Source: Actinacidiphila oryziradicis
Lineage (GTDB): Bacteria; Actinomycetota; Actinomycetes; Streptomycetales; Streptomycetaceae
DNA length: 64,000 nt
Reading direction: 5' to 3'
Assembly: GCF_005047355.1 (NCBI RefSeq)
Contig: NZ_SUMC01000005.1
Span: forward strand, 124,001 to 188,000
Both the position numbers and the translations under genes were made by a program. The notes below the pieces were generated by a model, which was not told the origin of the DNA, made no database searches, and saw nothing but the letters and a program-made list of their open reading frames with translations. Shown piece by piece: positions 8,005-16,710 of the stretch (within the stretch, counting starts at the first letter, position 1; every line of letters starts with the position of its first letter).

Positions 8005-9023
8005 ATGCCCGGCCCTTCGGCCGCGACCTTGATGTCGGCGTTGTGGAACACGAACTCCTCGATCTCGACGCCCCGGACTTCGGCGACCGCCTCGACCAGG
8101 ATCTGCGTCACAATGATCTCGACGATGGCGCGCTGCGCGGCCGGCAGCCGGGGCACCCGCACCGGATGGAGCAGAGGACCGCCGTCGAGCGCCTCGCTGG
8201 TGACCAGGATGACCGGGTGCCCCGCATCCGTCAGGGTCTGGCCGATCGCGAGTTCCCGCGCGTCCCCGAAGAGGACGTGGACGCCGCCTCCCGCCGACTC
8301 CATGGAGCCGTGCAGATACTGTCGCGTGCTCATGCCTGTCGAGGGGATCCGTGCGACCTCGCGGAAGAGCAGAGCGCTCGCCTCCGCGGAGCCGATCGCG
8401 GGACCGGCGCCGACGAAGTCGGCGGAGGAAGCGTTCGCGAACAGCGGCGCCAGCGCACGCACCTGCTCCCGCAAATCGTTTTCGGCAGCCGCCACGACGT
8501 CGCTGAGCCGCGGCCAGCCGTCGTCGATCCGGCCTCCGTTCCAGGCGTCGGCCAGAATCCCCAGACCGGCGACGGTGGCGGTGTATCCGATGGTCGACGC
8601 GTAGCTGTCGGGGATGCTGCCGAGACTGATGACACCGGAGGCCACGTCGGCGATCGGCGAGGGATCCACATTGACGACGGCGTGGCGCAGTGAAGCGTCC
8701 ACCGATTCGAGGGCGGCGAGCGTCTCGGCGCTTCGGCCGCTCTGCGAGACGCCGAATACCGGGTGGGAGCTTTGGGGATAGGGAAGCGGATGATCGCCCG
8801 CGCCGAGCCGCCAGGCGTGGATACCCCGGCTGCGCAGTGCCCAGACCGGAGCGCAAGCGGCGGCCAGGCTCGCGCCGATGCCGACGAACACCGGTCCTGG
8901 GCCAGTGAGCTGGCCCTTCTCCGCGGCGGAGGACACCGATCCGGTGAGGCGGGTGATCGCGGCGCCGAGGGCGTCGGCCTGAGTAGCGCGCGCCGCCGAG
9001 AAGGAGATGAAGCCGTTGCTCAT
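8001..9023 (-). CDS. SIS-domain sugar isomerase/deaminase family protein
   Basis: A 340-aa protein with two SIS (phosphosugar-binding) domains as in the isomerase half of GlmS and in AgaS-type deaminases. Visible marks are VFVGIGASLAAA, VFGVSQSGRSAETL (the Ser-rich phosphosugar loop), DFVGAGPAIGSAEASAL and EFVFHNADIKVAAEGPGI. The family isomerises or deaminates phosphorylated (amino)sugars, which fits the kinase translated directly after it. It overlaps both neighbours by ATGA. No glutaminase domain is present, so it is not a full GlmS. Confidence 0.87.
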   Translation of the reverse strand: MSNGFISFSAARATQADALGAAITRLTGSVSSAAEKGQLTGPGPVFVGIGASLAAACAPVWALRSRGIHAWRLGAGDHPLPYPQSSHPVFGVSQSGRSAETLAALESVDASLRHAVVNVDPSPIADVASGVISLGSIPDSYASTIGYTATVAGLGILADAWNGGRIDDGWPRLSDVVAAAENDLREQVRALAPLFANASSADFVGAGPAIGSAEASALLFREVARIPSTGMSTRQYLHGSMESAGGGVHVLFGDARELAIGQTLTDAGHPVILVTSEALDGGPLLHPVRVPRLPAAQRAIVEIIVTQILVEAVAEVRGVEIEEFVFHNADIKVAAEGPGI

Positions 9024-10147
9024 TGCTGTTCCGTTCGGTCATACGTCCGTGTGGTCGGATCCCAGTCCAGTGGGACGGGTGGCACGAGTGGCGCGGTGCT
9101 CTTGATCCGCACCGGCTCACCGAGACCGACCGACTCCTCGATCGAGAGCATGATGTCGAGCACGTGATAGGCCAGTTCGCCGCTGGCGCGGGGCCGTGTC
9201 CCGGCCCGGATGGCGCGCGCCATGTCCAGTACGCCCACACCCCGGCTCCTCGCCACTCCCTCGGCGGCGACGCTGCGCCACGGGGTCTCGGGCTCGGTAC
9301 CGGTCAGCAGCCGGGTCGGGCCGTCGAACCCGCTGACAGGGACCTCCATCGTGCCGTCGGCTCCGGTGACCTCGAACAGCTGGCGGCTCACCGGGGAGTC
9401 GAAGCTGTACACGGAGGTGCCGACCACACCGGAGGCGAAGGTGGTGACCACACTGATGTGGGTGGACACCTCCACCGGGAACGATGTCCCGGCGTCGGGT
9501 CCCGAGCCCACGATCCGCTCGGCGCGGGGTGTCTGGCCGACCGCGGCCACCGATGTGACGGGCCCGAGCAGTTGCACGAGTGTGGTCAGGTAGTAGGGAC
9601 CTATGTCGAAGAGCGGTCCCGCCCCCTTGGCGAACAGGAACTGCGGCCGGGGGTGCCACGCGTCGGGCCCGGGGCCCTGCATCAGAGTCAGTACGGTACG
9701 GGGCTCCCCGACGGCGCCGTCCGCGAGCAGTCGATGGGACGTCTGGATGGCCTGGCCGAGGATCGTGTCCGGTGCGTTTCCCACGACCACACCAGCCGCC
9801 TGGGCGGCGTCCAGGACGGCGCGGGCGCTTTCGCGGTCGAGGGTGAGCGGCTTCTCACCCCAGACATGCTTGCCGGCCGCGACGGCCGCGAGCGCGACCT
9901 CGGCGTGGGCCGCGGGGATCGTGAGGTTGACCACGAGGTCGACATCGTCACGGCCCAGTACCTCCGCCGTGCTGCCCCACACCGGGACTCCGTACGCCTC
10001 GGCCTGGGTGCGCGCGCGCCCGGGGTCGAGGTCGGCGACAGCCGTTACGGTGAGGTCGGGGAAAGAGGTGAGCGAGCGCAGGTACTCGTCGGAGATGTTG
10101 CCGGCTCCGACGACCGCCACCCGCATCGGTCCTGTCTTGGCGCTCAT
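9020..10147 (-). CDS. Gfo/Idh/MocA family oxidoreductase (first of three)
   Basis: A 375-aa NAD(P)-dependent sugar dehydrogenase. The Rossmann motif is VAVVGAGNISDEYL, the EKP motif is WGEKPLTLD, and the C-terminal domain carries the GPLFDIGPYYL segment with the family's active-site Asp and the expected His region later. It may start at ATG 10147 (chosen for the ATGA overlap with the isomerase gene) or at the internal Met of MRVAVVGAG. Enzymes of this family oxidise sugar hydroxyls, often at C3. Three are present in this region, and they are not close to each other in sequence. Confidence 0.9.
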   Translation of the reverse strand: MSAKTGPMRVAVVGAGNISDEYLRSLTSFPDLTVTAVADLDPGRARTQAEAYGVPVWGSTAEVLGRDDVDLVVNLTIPAAHAEVALAAVAAGKHVWGEKPLTLDRESARAVLDAAQAAGVVVGNAPDTILGQAIQTSHRLLADGAVGEPRTVLTLMQGPGPDAWHPRPQFLFAKGAGPLFDIGPYYLTTLVQLLGPVTSVAAVGQTPRAERIVGSGPDAGTSFPVEVSTHISVVTTFASGVVGTSVYSFDSPVSRQLFEVTGADGTMEVPVSGFDGPTRLLTGTEPETPWRSVAAEGVARSRGVGVLDMARAIRAGTRPRASGELAYHVLDIMLSIEESVGLGEPVRIKSTAPLVPPVPLDWDPTTRTYDRTEQQ

Positions 10148-10893
10148 GCCGCCACCTGCTTGAAGAAGGCCGCGTTACGTTCGACCAGCGGGAACACATC
10201 GCTGTGGTGGGCGACGACCTCGACCACCGGCATTTCGACATGACCGGCGCCCAGGGCGAGGATCTCGTCCACCCGGCCGGTGATCTCGACACCGAGGACA
10301 GGGCGGTCATTGCCCGGTTCGCGTTCCTGGACCACGTGCAGGAAACGGACCCGGTCGCCGAGGCGCGGCAGCAGCTCGAACACGTCGGCGCCGCCGACGC
10401 TGGCCCAGTAGACATCCAGTTCCAGGACGACGGCCGGGTCGAACAGCTCGACAAGGAGCTCGTAGACGGGAACCCCGTCGACGCGCTGGGCGAATTCGAA
10501 GTCGTGGTTGTGGTAGCCGATGCGGATGCCGCGCCGCGCGGCCCGCTCCGCGACGCCGTTGACGGCGGCGGCGAGTGCTTCGACGCCCGCTCGGTCGTTG
10601 ATGCTCTTCGGGTCGACCCACGGGACGATCACTGTGCCGATCCCGAGCGTCTCGGCGGAGTCCAGGATGGCTGTCTCGTCGAGCAGTTGGACAGCGGCGT
10701 GGGCGGTGGCGGCGCGCAGCCCGCTGCGTCGCAGGGCTTCGGCGAGCCCGGGTGGATCGCTGAGGATGTCGTAAGGCTCGGCGTGTGTGAAGCCCATCGC
10801 CGCCAGCCGCGTGAGGGTGCCGTCGAGCTGCGCCGGTGCGATGTCGTCGCGCACGCTGTACAGCTGGATACCCAGAGGGCTGTCCGTCGTCAT
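10144..10893 (-). CDS. Sugar phosphate isomerase/epimerase (xylose isomerase-like TIM barrel)
   Basis: A 249-aa TIM barrel with metal-site signatures RIGYHNHDFEF, VVLELDVYWASVGGAD and VRFLHVVQE. The Glu/Asp/His set of the AP-endonuclease-2/IolE-like superfamily is visible. It begins SPLGIQLYSVRDDI, the usual N-terminus of this group, at ATG 10893, which overlaps the amine oxidase stop by ATGA. Paired with Gfo/Idh enzymes, these barrels epimerise, isomerise or eliminate keto-sugars. A related barrel is encoded at 15815-16600, sharing the YHNH and ELDxYWAxxGGAD motifs. Confidence 0.88.
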   Translation of the reverse strand: MTTDSPLGIQLYSVRDDIAPAQLDGTLTRLAAMGFTHAEPYDILSDPPGLAEALRRSGLRAATAHAAVQLLDETAILDSAETLGIGTVIVPWVDPKSINDRAGVEALAAAVNGVAERAARRGIRIGYHNHDFEFAQRVDGVPVYELLVELFDPAVVLELDVYWASVGGADVFELLPRLGDRVRFLHVVQEREPGNDRPVLGVEITGRVDEILALGAGHVEMPVVEVVAHHSDVFPLVERNAAFFKQVAA

Positions 10894-12875
10894 GATCCGC
10901 CCATTCCGTGGTGGTGGTCGTCGTGGTTGTGGTCGCCCGGGTGGTGCTCGCCCGGGTGGCAGTGGTGGCCGGCGGGGGCCGGGATGTCGAGTGTGGGGTT
11001 GCGCCCGAAGAAGCCGTACGGCTTGAGCACGAAGCCGGTGGTGTCCACCGGCATGACCGGCCAGTCCTCGGGCCTCGGGAAATGGGTGAGTCCGAAGGTG
11101 TGCCACAGCACGATGTCCGTGCCGTCGACATCGCGGTCCGCCGCTGTCCAGGCCGGCAGTCCGGCGCCGCCTTTGTGCATGTTGACCAGGTCGCCGGCCG
11201 GGTAGTTCTCGTCCGGCGCGTAGGGCGTGACCCACAGGTGCTTCGTGGCGTACGTCGCTCGCCCGTGGATGTCGGAGTCCTCGTCGGCCAGCAGGACCGG
11301 CCTGCCCTCGGGATGGAGCATGTATCCCACCGGGTTGCCGAGGCGGTTGGTCACCGAGGGGTTGGTGACCAGCCAGGACCGGTTGCGCGCGTTGTCGGCG
11401 AGCCGCCCGGCCCCGGCTTCGGTGCGCAGCCGCGTGAGGGTCTGGGTGAATCCCGTACCGGTCGGATTCCGCGGCCCTCGCGGGACGGGCGCCGCCTCCA
11501 CCTCATCGACCGCGTTGTCCGTGCCGTCGACCATCATGTCGAGCCGGGCGCTGAAGAGGTGCTGGTGGTACGGGGCGCCGAGGCCCGGGGCGATTTCGGA
11601 GGCGAACTCGTAACCGGGTCCGGGATAGGCCGAGGTGAAGACAACGCCGGTCGCCTTGACTTCCAGCTCGATCGATCCGTCGAGGGAGAAGTACCAGTAG
11701 AAACCGTAGTCGTAGTTGCCGACGGTGGCGAAGAAGGAGACGACCAGGCGCCGGTTACGGCGGGAGTCGGTCGATCCGTTCCAGTTGTCGGTGTGCTTCC
11801 AGAGGATCCCCGTGTCCTCTTCGTGGATACAGATCGCCTGCGGTATGACCCGCACGTCCCCCGCGCTGTCGGCGAGGACGGCGTCCAGGTAGGTGATGTC
11901 GCCGACGCAGTCACAGCCGAGTTCGAGGGAGTTCGCGAAGCCTCCCAGCAGATACTCGCCGCAGTCGAAGAAGTTCTGGAACCAGCGCTGGGGGCTGGGA
12001 TCGCCGTAGGGCACCATCATCTCGGCGAGTGAGGCACGGTACAGGACGGGGCGGGGCGTTCCCGCGTCATCTATGTGGACGTTGTGCAGGACCAGGCCCT
12101 CACGCTGGTCGAAGCCGACCTGGAGGGACCAGCCGAGCCATCGCAGGACGCCGTCCTCGTCGATGGTGAAGCTCGGCCCCTGCGGCTGGGTGATCTCGAT
12201 GGGCTTCAGTCCGGCCCGCGGCGCCGCGCCCACCCAGTCGGGGTCGTGGAAGTTGCCGTCCTCCTCGGGCACCGGGAGGTCCGTGTGGTCGAGCACGTCG
12301 AGGACCTCACGGGTCACGACGTCGACGATGACGGTGACGCCGTCCACCGGGTGCGCCCAGCCGAGGTCGTCAGGGGTTTTCTGTACGAACGTGAAGCAGC
12401 GCTGGAGGCGGCGGCCGGTCTCGTCAGCGGCGGCCACTCCGGCCGACAGCGGATTCACCCGCAGTTGGGACAGGTCGGTCAGACCGCGGCGCCGCATGCT
12501 CGCGAGCCAGCGCTCGTCCTTGTGCACGATCTCCTCCACGAGGGGGAACTCGGCGAGCACGACCGGGACATGTCCCTCGGTGGCGACGTCGATCTCATGG
12601 TCCGAGACGATCCGTTCCTCTTTTGGGCACACGACGACGTCCCGTGAGACGCCCGAGCTCATGTCGATCAGCATCACTCGGAAGCGGCGCGGTGCGACCG
12701 AGCCGGCGAGGAGTTCGCGCTTGTCCTGCTCGGCCAGGCCGAAGTAGGAGACATGGGTGTCGGGGCCGAGGAGCCCCTGCCTCCGGAGCACGGCCGTGCT
12801 CGCTGTGATCTCGTCCGGACGGGGCGAGGCGAGCGCTCGGGCTGTGGAGAGCGGGTCGTACGTCGATGAGGTCAT
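10890..12875 (-). CDS. Copper amine oxidase (topaquinone enzyme) with a His-rich tail
   Basis: A 661-aa cytosolic-type copper amine oxidase, which oxidises primary amines to aldehydes with release of NH3 and H2O2. All key residues are present: topaquinone precursor Tyr388 in VGNYDYGF, catalytic base Asp304 in FFDCGEYL, and copper ligands His437, His439 (PYHQHLF) and His598 (GLTHFPRPEDWPVMP). It closely resembles Arthrobacter phenylethylamine/histamine oxidases in length and motifs. No signal peptide is seen. The C-terminus after residue 636 is unusually rich in His (HHCHPGEHH, then DHNHDDHHHG), probably metal-binding. It sits inside a sugar catabolic operon, overlapping the isomerase gene by ATGA, 53 bp after the GntR gene. 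Confidence 0.95.
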   Translation of the reverse strand: MTSSTYDPLSTARALASPRPDEITASTAVLRRQGLLGPDTHVSYFGLAEQDKRELLAGSVAPRRFRVMLIDMSSGVSRDVVVCPKEERIVSDHEIDVATEGHVPVVLAEFPLVEEIVHKDERWLASMRRRGLTDLSQLRVNPLSAGVAAADETGRRLQRCFTFVQKTPDDLGWAHPVDGVTVIVDVVTREVLDVLDHTDLPVPEEDGNFHDPDWVGAAPRAGLKPIEITQPQGPSFTIDEDGVLRWLGWSLQVGFDQREGLVLHNVHIDDAGTPRPVLYRASLAEMMVPYGDPSPQRWFQNFFDCGEYLLGGFANSLELGCDCVGDITYLDAVLADSAGDVRVIPQAICIHEEDTGILWKHTDNWNGSTDSRRNRRLVVSFFATVGNYDYGFYWYFSLDGSIELEVKATGVVFTSAYPGPGYEFASEIAPGLGAPYHQHLFSARLDMMVDGTDNAVDEVEAAPVPRGPRNPTGTGFTQTLTRLRTEAGAGRLADNARNRSWLVTNPSVTNRLGNPVGYMLHPEGRPVLLADEDSDIHGRATYATKHLWVTPYAPDENYPAGDLVNMHKGGAGLPAWTAADRDVDGTDIVLWHTFGLTHFPRPEDWPVMPVDTTGFVLKPYGFFGRNPTLDIPAPAGHHCHPGEHHPGDHNHDDHHHGMGGS

Positions 12876-12928
12876 GAGGGCTCCACATCTCGGAGATTCG
12901 GGCGTCACGGGTGAGGCGGGCACCCGGC

Positions 12929-13690
12929 TCACGCATCGGCGCTGCGGGTGAAGGACGTACGCAGCCGGTAGCGGTCGCCGGCGTAGCGGATGGTCGAGGA
13001 GAGCAGCGGGCGCTGCGTACGGTCGCAGACGATCTGACGCATCTCCAGCACGGGCGTGCCGACGGCGATGGCGAGGTGGCCGGCGAGAGCGGCGTCGGCC
13101 GGGCGTGCCTCGATCGTGGCCTCCGCCTGGGCGAGCTGGAAGCCGAGTGAGGTGATGACGTCGTACAGGGAGCGGTTCGTGAAGTCGATACCGTCGAAGC
13201 CGGCCGCGATGTCCGCGGGGACCAGCGACTCGTCCACGGCGATCGGCACCTCGTCGAGCATGCGCACCCGGTCCACTCGGTAGAGCGGTGTCCCGGGGGC
13301 GATCTGGAATGCCTCGGCCTCGTCGTAGGTCGCTGTCCCGAGTTCGAGGCGCAGCACACGTGAGCTGGGCACGAGCCCCATCCGCCGGGCGGTCTCCGAG
13401 AACGATTCGAGGGTGTTGGGCCAGTCGCCCCGCTCCGGGGTGGTGACATACCAGCCGCGGCCGTGGGTGGCCCGCAGCACCCCCTCGTCGACCAGGGCGG
13501 ACAAGGCTTTGCGCAGGGTCACCCGGGAGATGCCGAGCAGCTGGCACAGCTCCCGCTCCGGAGGCAGCCGTGCGCCTGGTCTCAGCTCGCCGCCCGCGAT
13601 GCGTGCCTGAAGGATGCCTTTGGCCCGTACCCACAGTGGTTCGGGGTATTCGGAGGGCATGGTCGCGGGCGCCGTCTGATCCGTTGTCAT
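12929..13690 (-). CDS. GntR family regulator, HutC type (first of two paralogues)
   Basis: A 253-aa regulator. The N-terminal winged helix has GARLPPERELCQLLGISRVTL followed by LSALVDEGVLRATHGRGWYV. The C-terminal UTRA (chorismate-lyase-like) effector domain includes GTPLYRVDRVRMLDEVPIA. ATG 13690 overlaps the upstream Gfo/Idh stop (ATGA). HutC-type regulators such as DasR sense phosphosugars or amine-derived ligands and repress catabolic operons. The gene is a paralogue of 25104-25874. The two share the helix-turn-helix region and the end RYAG(D/E)RYRLRTSF. The likely operator is the repeat at 14764-14810. Confidence 0.93.
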   Translation of the reverse strand: MTTDQTAPATMPSEYPEPLWVRAKGILQARIAGGELRPGARLPPERELCQLLGISRVTLRKALSALVDEGVLRATHGRGWYVTTPERGDWPNTLESFSETARRMGLVPSSRVLRLELGTATYDEAEAFQIAPGTPLYRVDRVRMLDEVPIAVDESLVPADIAAGFDGIDFTNRSLYDVITSLGFQLAQAEATIEARPADAALAGHLAIAVGTPVLEMRQIVCDRTQRPLLSSTIRYAGDRYRLRTSFTRSADA

Positions 13691-14727
13691 GGGCGTACCT
13701 GGACCTTTTCCCACGTCCCCGACCGCATGGAGGCGTAACAGGCGTCGATGACGCGGTTGACGACGCATCCGTCCTCGAATGTCTCCAGCGGCGTCCGGCC
13801 CGCGGCGAAGCAGTCGACGAAGTGGCGCATCTCCTGGCTGAATCCGTAGGCGCGCGCCTCTTCCGGGACGGGGTACACCCACCCGGTGTCGGCGTCAGCC
13901 TTCTCCACGAGATAGCCGGCGCTGTTCTCGATGAATCCCCAAACGGGCGTCGACGCGGTGTCGGTGACCAGGCGCCCGGCGCTTCCGACGATTTCGTGGC
14001 GCAGCTGCATGCCGCCCTTCTCGATCCACGACGACTCGACGGTGGCGAGCTGGCCGCCGGCGAACTTCAGCAGTGCGATCGCGGTGTCCTCGCCGGTGGT
14101 CTTGTCGGCGTGCGCGAGGGTGGCGCCCCAGGCGAAGACCTCGACGATGGCGTTGTCCTTGCCGAAGAAGTGCCGGGCGGACTCGACGGTGTGACAGCCC
14201 ATGTCGAGCAGCGCTCCGCCGCCTGCCGTCTCCGCGTCCCAGAAGTGCGGCGCGTGCGGTCCTGAGTGTGCTTCGCGGGCCCGCATGGTCAGTACGTCGC
14301 CGATCGCGCCGGCTGCGACCATCTGGTGTGCCTTGGCGATGTTGGGAGAGAAGACCGAACTCTCGGCGTATCCGTGCCAGACACCGGCCTCACGGACGAC
14401 GCGGAGGATCTCTTCGGCCTCGGCGCCGGTTCGGGCCAGTGGCTTCGTGCACACCACGCCCTTCCCGGCGGCGGCCGCGACACGCACCGCGTCAAGGTGC
14501 GCCTCGTTCGGCAGGGCCACCACAACGAGGTCGACGGCCGGATCGGCGCACAACGCCGCCATGTCGTCGTACTGCTTGGCGTCGGGGGCCCACTTGCGCC
14601 CCAACGCCTCGGCGCGCGCGAGGTCGCGCGAGTAGTTGGCGACGAGCACCGCGTTCCGTACGTCCTGGAGGGCGTCCGCGTACGTGTCGCTGATGAATCC
14701 CGAACCGATGAGACCGACGCCGATCAC
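13687..14727 (-). CDS. Gfo/Idh/MocA family oxidoreductase (second of three)
   Basis: A 346-aa NAD(P)-dependent dehydrogenase with the Rossmann motif GVGLIGSGFISDTYADAL, VVCTKPLAR as the EKP-equivalent (Thr in place of Glu), and GGGALLDMGCHTVESARHFFG with the active-site Asp-His pair. GTG 14727 is the start, preceded by AAGGAGAG. It is the first gene of the seven-gene leftward run 14727 to 7099, and its upstream gap holds a promoter and operator candidate. The likely role is oxidation or reduction of a sugar ring position in the same pathway as the amine oxidase. Confidence 0.9.
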   Translation of the reverse strand: MIGVGLIGSGFISDTYADALQDVRNAVLVANYSRDLARAEALGRKWAPDAKQYDDMAALCADPAVDLVVVALPNEAHLDAVRVAAAAGKGVVCTKPLARTGAEAEEILRVVREAGVWHGYAESSVFSPNIAKAHQMVAAGAIGDVLTMRAREAHSGPHAPHFWDAETAGGGALLDMGCHTVESARHFFGKDNAIVEVFAWGATLAHADKTTGEDTAIALLKFAGGQLATVESSWIEKGGMQLRHEIVGSAGRLVTDTASTPVWGFIENSAGYLVEKADADTGWVYPVPEEARAYGFSQEMRHFVDCFAAGRTPLETFEDGCVVNRVIDACYASMRSGTWEKVQVRP

Positions 14728-14763
14728 GCTGTCTTCTCTCCTTGTTGTTCAAGTGGTTTTGCT

Positions 14764-14810
14764 TTGGTCTTACAAAGGTACAGTATATCGCTAGACCAAT
14801 TGTTGACCAC
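14764..14810 (-). promoter_or_regulatory. Candidate promoter and GntR operator of the amine oxidase operon
   Basis: TTGGTCT at 14764-14770 is inverted relative to AGACCAA at 14793-14799. ACCA at 14795 and ACCAC at 14806 form a direct repeat 11 bp apart, the spacing also seen at 23842. On the minus strand TGGTCA and TATACT with a 16-bp spacer give a plausible -35/-10 overlapped by these half-sites. TGGTCT/AGACCA half-sites are typical for HutC/DasR-type GntR proteins, so repression by one of the two local GntR proteins is inferred. Confidence 0.5.
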
Positions 14811-14837
14811 TGGCTCGCTTTCCCTCATCGGTCTCCC

Positions 14838-15812
14838 TCATCGGTCTGCCAGCAGACGGTCGAAGGCGTGGTCCAGGTCCTGGTTGATCACCCGCAGCGC
14901 CGGATCCGCTTCGTAGTGGGCCAGCACCTCCCTGGCCCCCTCGGCGAAGGACACCGCGGGCGCGAACCCGGGCACCAGCGAGCGGAGTTTGGAGGTGTCG
15001 AAGAGCATCGAGTGCCGGAAGTCGTGCTCCAGTACGTCTCCCCAGCCCGGCAGCAGCGCGGCGATCGACTCGCTGGAGCGGTGGCGCAGGACGGGGCTGC
15101 GGACCCCGGCGGCGGCGGCCAGCGTCAGATGGATCTGGTCCCAGGTGAGGATGTCGCCGCTGACGACATTCACGCTCTCGCCGACCGCGTGGCCGTTGCC
15201 GAGCAGGGGGAAGAACGCGCGCGCGAAGTCCCGTGAGTGCGTCAGGGACCACAACGATGTGCCGTCGCCGTGCACCACCACCGGCTTGCCGCTGCGCATC
15301 CGTTCGATCGCGGTCCAGCCGGCGAGGACGGGAATCACCGTACGGTCGTAGGTGTGGAAGGGCCGCACGATCGTCAGCGGGAAGTCCGAGGAGCGGTGGG
15401 CCTCTTCGAGGAGGAGTTCGCAGGCGATCTTGTCCCTCGGGTAGCCGAAGACCGGTTGCCGGCGCGGGCTCGACTCCGTGATGGGCAACTGCGGTACGGG
15501 GCGGCCGAAGACGGAGCAGGTACTGATGAAGACGTACTGCCCCGCCGAGCCGGTGAAGAGACCGGGATGGTCGCGTACGTCGTCAGGAGTGAAACCGACC
15601 CAGTTGACAACGGCGTCGAACTCTTCGCCGCCGAGCACCGCACGCAGCGCCGCCGTGTCCCTGACGTCGGCGCGCAGCGCCCGCACGCCCCCGGCCACCG
15701 GCCTGGCCGGCTCCGAGCGCGTGACGATCGTGACGTCGGCGCCGCGTGCGACGGCCTCGGCCGCGGCCGCCGAACCGATCATTCCAGCGCCGCCGAGGAA
15801 AAGTACCTTCAT
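14838..15812 (-). CDS. NAD-dependent epimerase/dehydratase family protein (extended SDR)
   Basis: A 324-aa extended short-chain dehydrogenase-like protein. The N-terminal NAD motif is VLFLGGAGMIGSAAAAEA, the acidic substrate region reads FDAVVNWVGFTPDDV, and VFISTCSVFGRP takes the Ser position. The usual YxxxK appears as GYPRDKIACE, with Tyr and Lys spaced correctly. ATG 15812 follows the isomerase stop by 2 nt, so the two are co-translated. It likely binds NAD and acts on a (nucleotide) sugar or keto-sugar. It ends the importer transcription unit, just before the promoter gap at 14728-14837. Confidence 0.85.
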   Translation of the reverse strand: MKVLFLGGAGMIGSAAAAEAVARGADVTIVTRSEPARPVAGGVRALRADVRDTAALRAVLGGEEFDAVVNWVGFTPDDVRDHPGLFTGSAGQYVFISTCSVFGRPVPQLPITESSPRRQPVFGYPRDKIACELLLEEAHRSSDFPLTIVRPFHTYDRTVIPVLAGWTAIERMRSGKPVVVHGDGTSLWSLTHSRDFARAFFPLLGNGHAVGESVNVVSGDILTWDQIHLTLAAAAGVRSPVLRHRSSESIAALLPGWGDVLEHDFRHSMLFDTSKLRSLVPGFAPAVSFAEGAREVLAHYEADPALRVINQDLDHAFDRLLADR

Positions 15813-15814
15813 GC

Positions 15815-16600
15815 TCACTCCTTCGATGACGCCGGGGTGATCGTGCCGCGGGACAGGCCGCGGCCCACCAGATGGTCGTAACTGCGCCGGAGCGCCTCGA
15901 ACGTGTCGATGTGCAGCCGTTCGAGTTCGACGATGTGCCACTGGAGGCCGGAGGGGACGCTCAGCGTGCGCGACCAGTCGATCCCGCCCTCTCCGATGGG
16001 CACCATGACGTCGTCTTCGTAACTGACCGCGGGACCGTCCTTGACATGGACGAACCGCACCCGCTCGCCCAGTCCCGCGACGACGTCGGCGGGGTCCGCG
16101 CCGCCCAGCTGGGCCCAGTAGGCGTCGAGTTCCACCAGGACACGGTCATCGAGCGCTTCCAGCAGCAGTTCGTAGGCCCGTCGGCCGTCGAACACCTGCG
16201 AGAACTCCGCGTAGTGGTTGTGGTACGCGATCCGCATGCCGCGCTCAGCGGCGCGGGAGGCGGCTTCGTTCACCCGCTCGGCTCCGCGCCGGATCGCGTC
16301 GGGGGAGGCGAACTCCTCCCGCTCCATGCTCCACACCAGGATCCCGGCGCCCAGTTCCTCGTTCGCGTCGAGGACGGCCTCGGCGCCGGGCCCCGCCGGG
16401 AAGGGGGCGTGCGCGCTGGTCAGCGTCAGTCCCGCCGAGGCGATCGCGGTCCTGACCCGCGAGGGCCCGAAGTGCTCCACGAGACCGTACGTCTCGATGC
16501 CCGCGTAGCCCATGGCCGCGATCCTGGCGAGCGTGCCCTCAAGGTCGGCCCGCGCCTGGTCGAGGACCGTGTACATCATGACTCCGATATCAGCCGGCAC
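15815..16600 (-). CDS. Sugar phosphate isomerase/epimerase (TIM barrel, second)
   Basis: A 261-aa TIM barrel. The metal-site motifs RIAYHNHYAEF, VLVELDAYWAQLGGADPAD and VRFVHVKDGP are clear. The GTG at 16600 is chosen because AAGGAGGAGAT precedes it directly and the protein then starts PADIGVMMYTVLDQAR like its relatives. Upstream in-frame sequence is not conserved. It is related to 10144-10893. Two such barrels with three Gfo/Idh enzymes suggest successive epimerisation or elimination steps on keto-sugars. It lies 110 bp after the substrate-binding protein gene. Confidence 0.88.
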   Translation of the reverse strand: MPADIGVMMYTVLDQARADLEGTLARIAAMGYAGIETYGLVEHFGPSRVRTAIASAGLTLTSAHAPFPAGPGAEAVLDANEELGAGILVWSMEREEFASPDAIRRGAERVNEAASRAAERGMRIAYHNHYAEFSQVFDGRRAYELLLEALDDRVLVELDAYWAQLGGADPADVVAGLGERVRFVHVKDGPAVSYEDDVMVPIGEGGIDWSRTLSVPSGLQWHIVELERLHIDTFEALRRSYDHLVGRGLSRGTITPASSKE

Positions 16601-16710
16601 ATCTCCTCCTTCGTTCTTCCGTTCTTCCGCGCGAGGACCGGCGCAGTACGCACCCACCAGGCCCTGGCCGGCCTCGACGGCGCCGGCCAGGGCCCGCTGC
16701 TGCAGGAGGA

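Noticed and set aside
8005..9240. 412-codon upstream extension of the BadF-type kinase frame
   Set aside because: Arg-rich shadow of the SIS gene. The kinase begins at ATG 8004 with its phosphate-1 motif.
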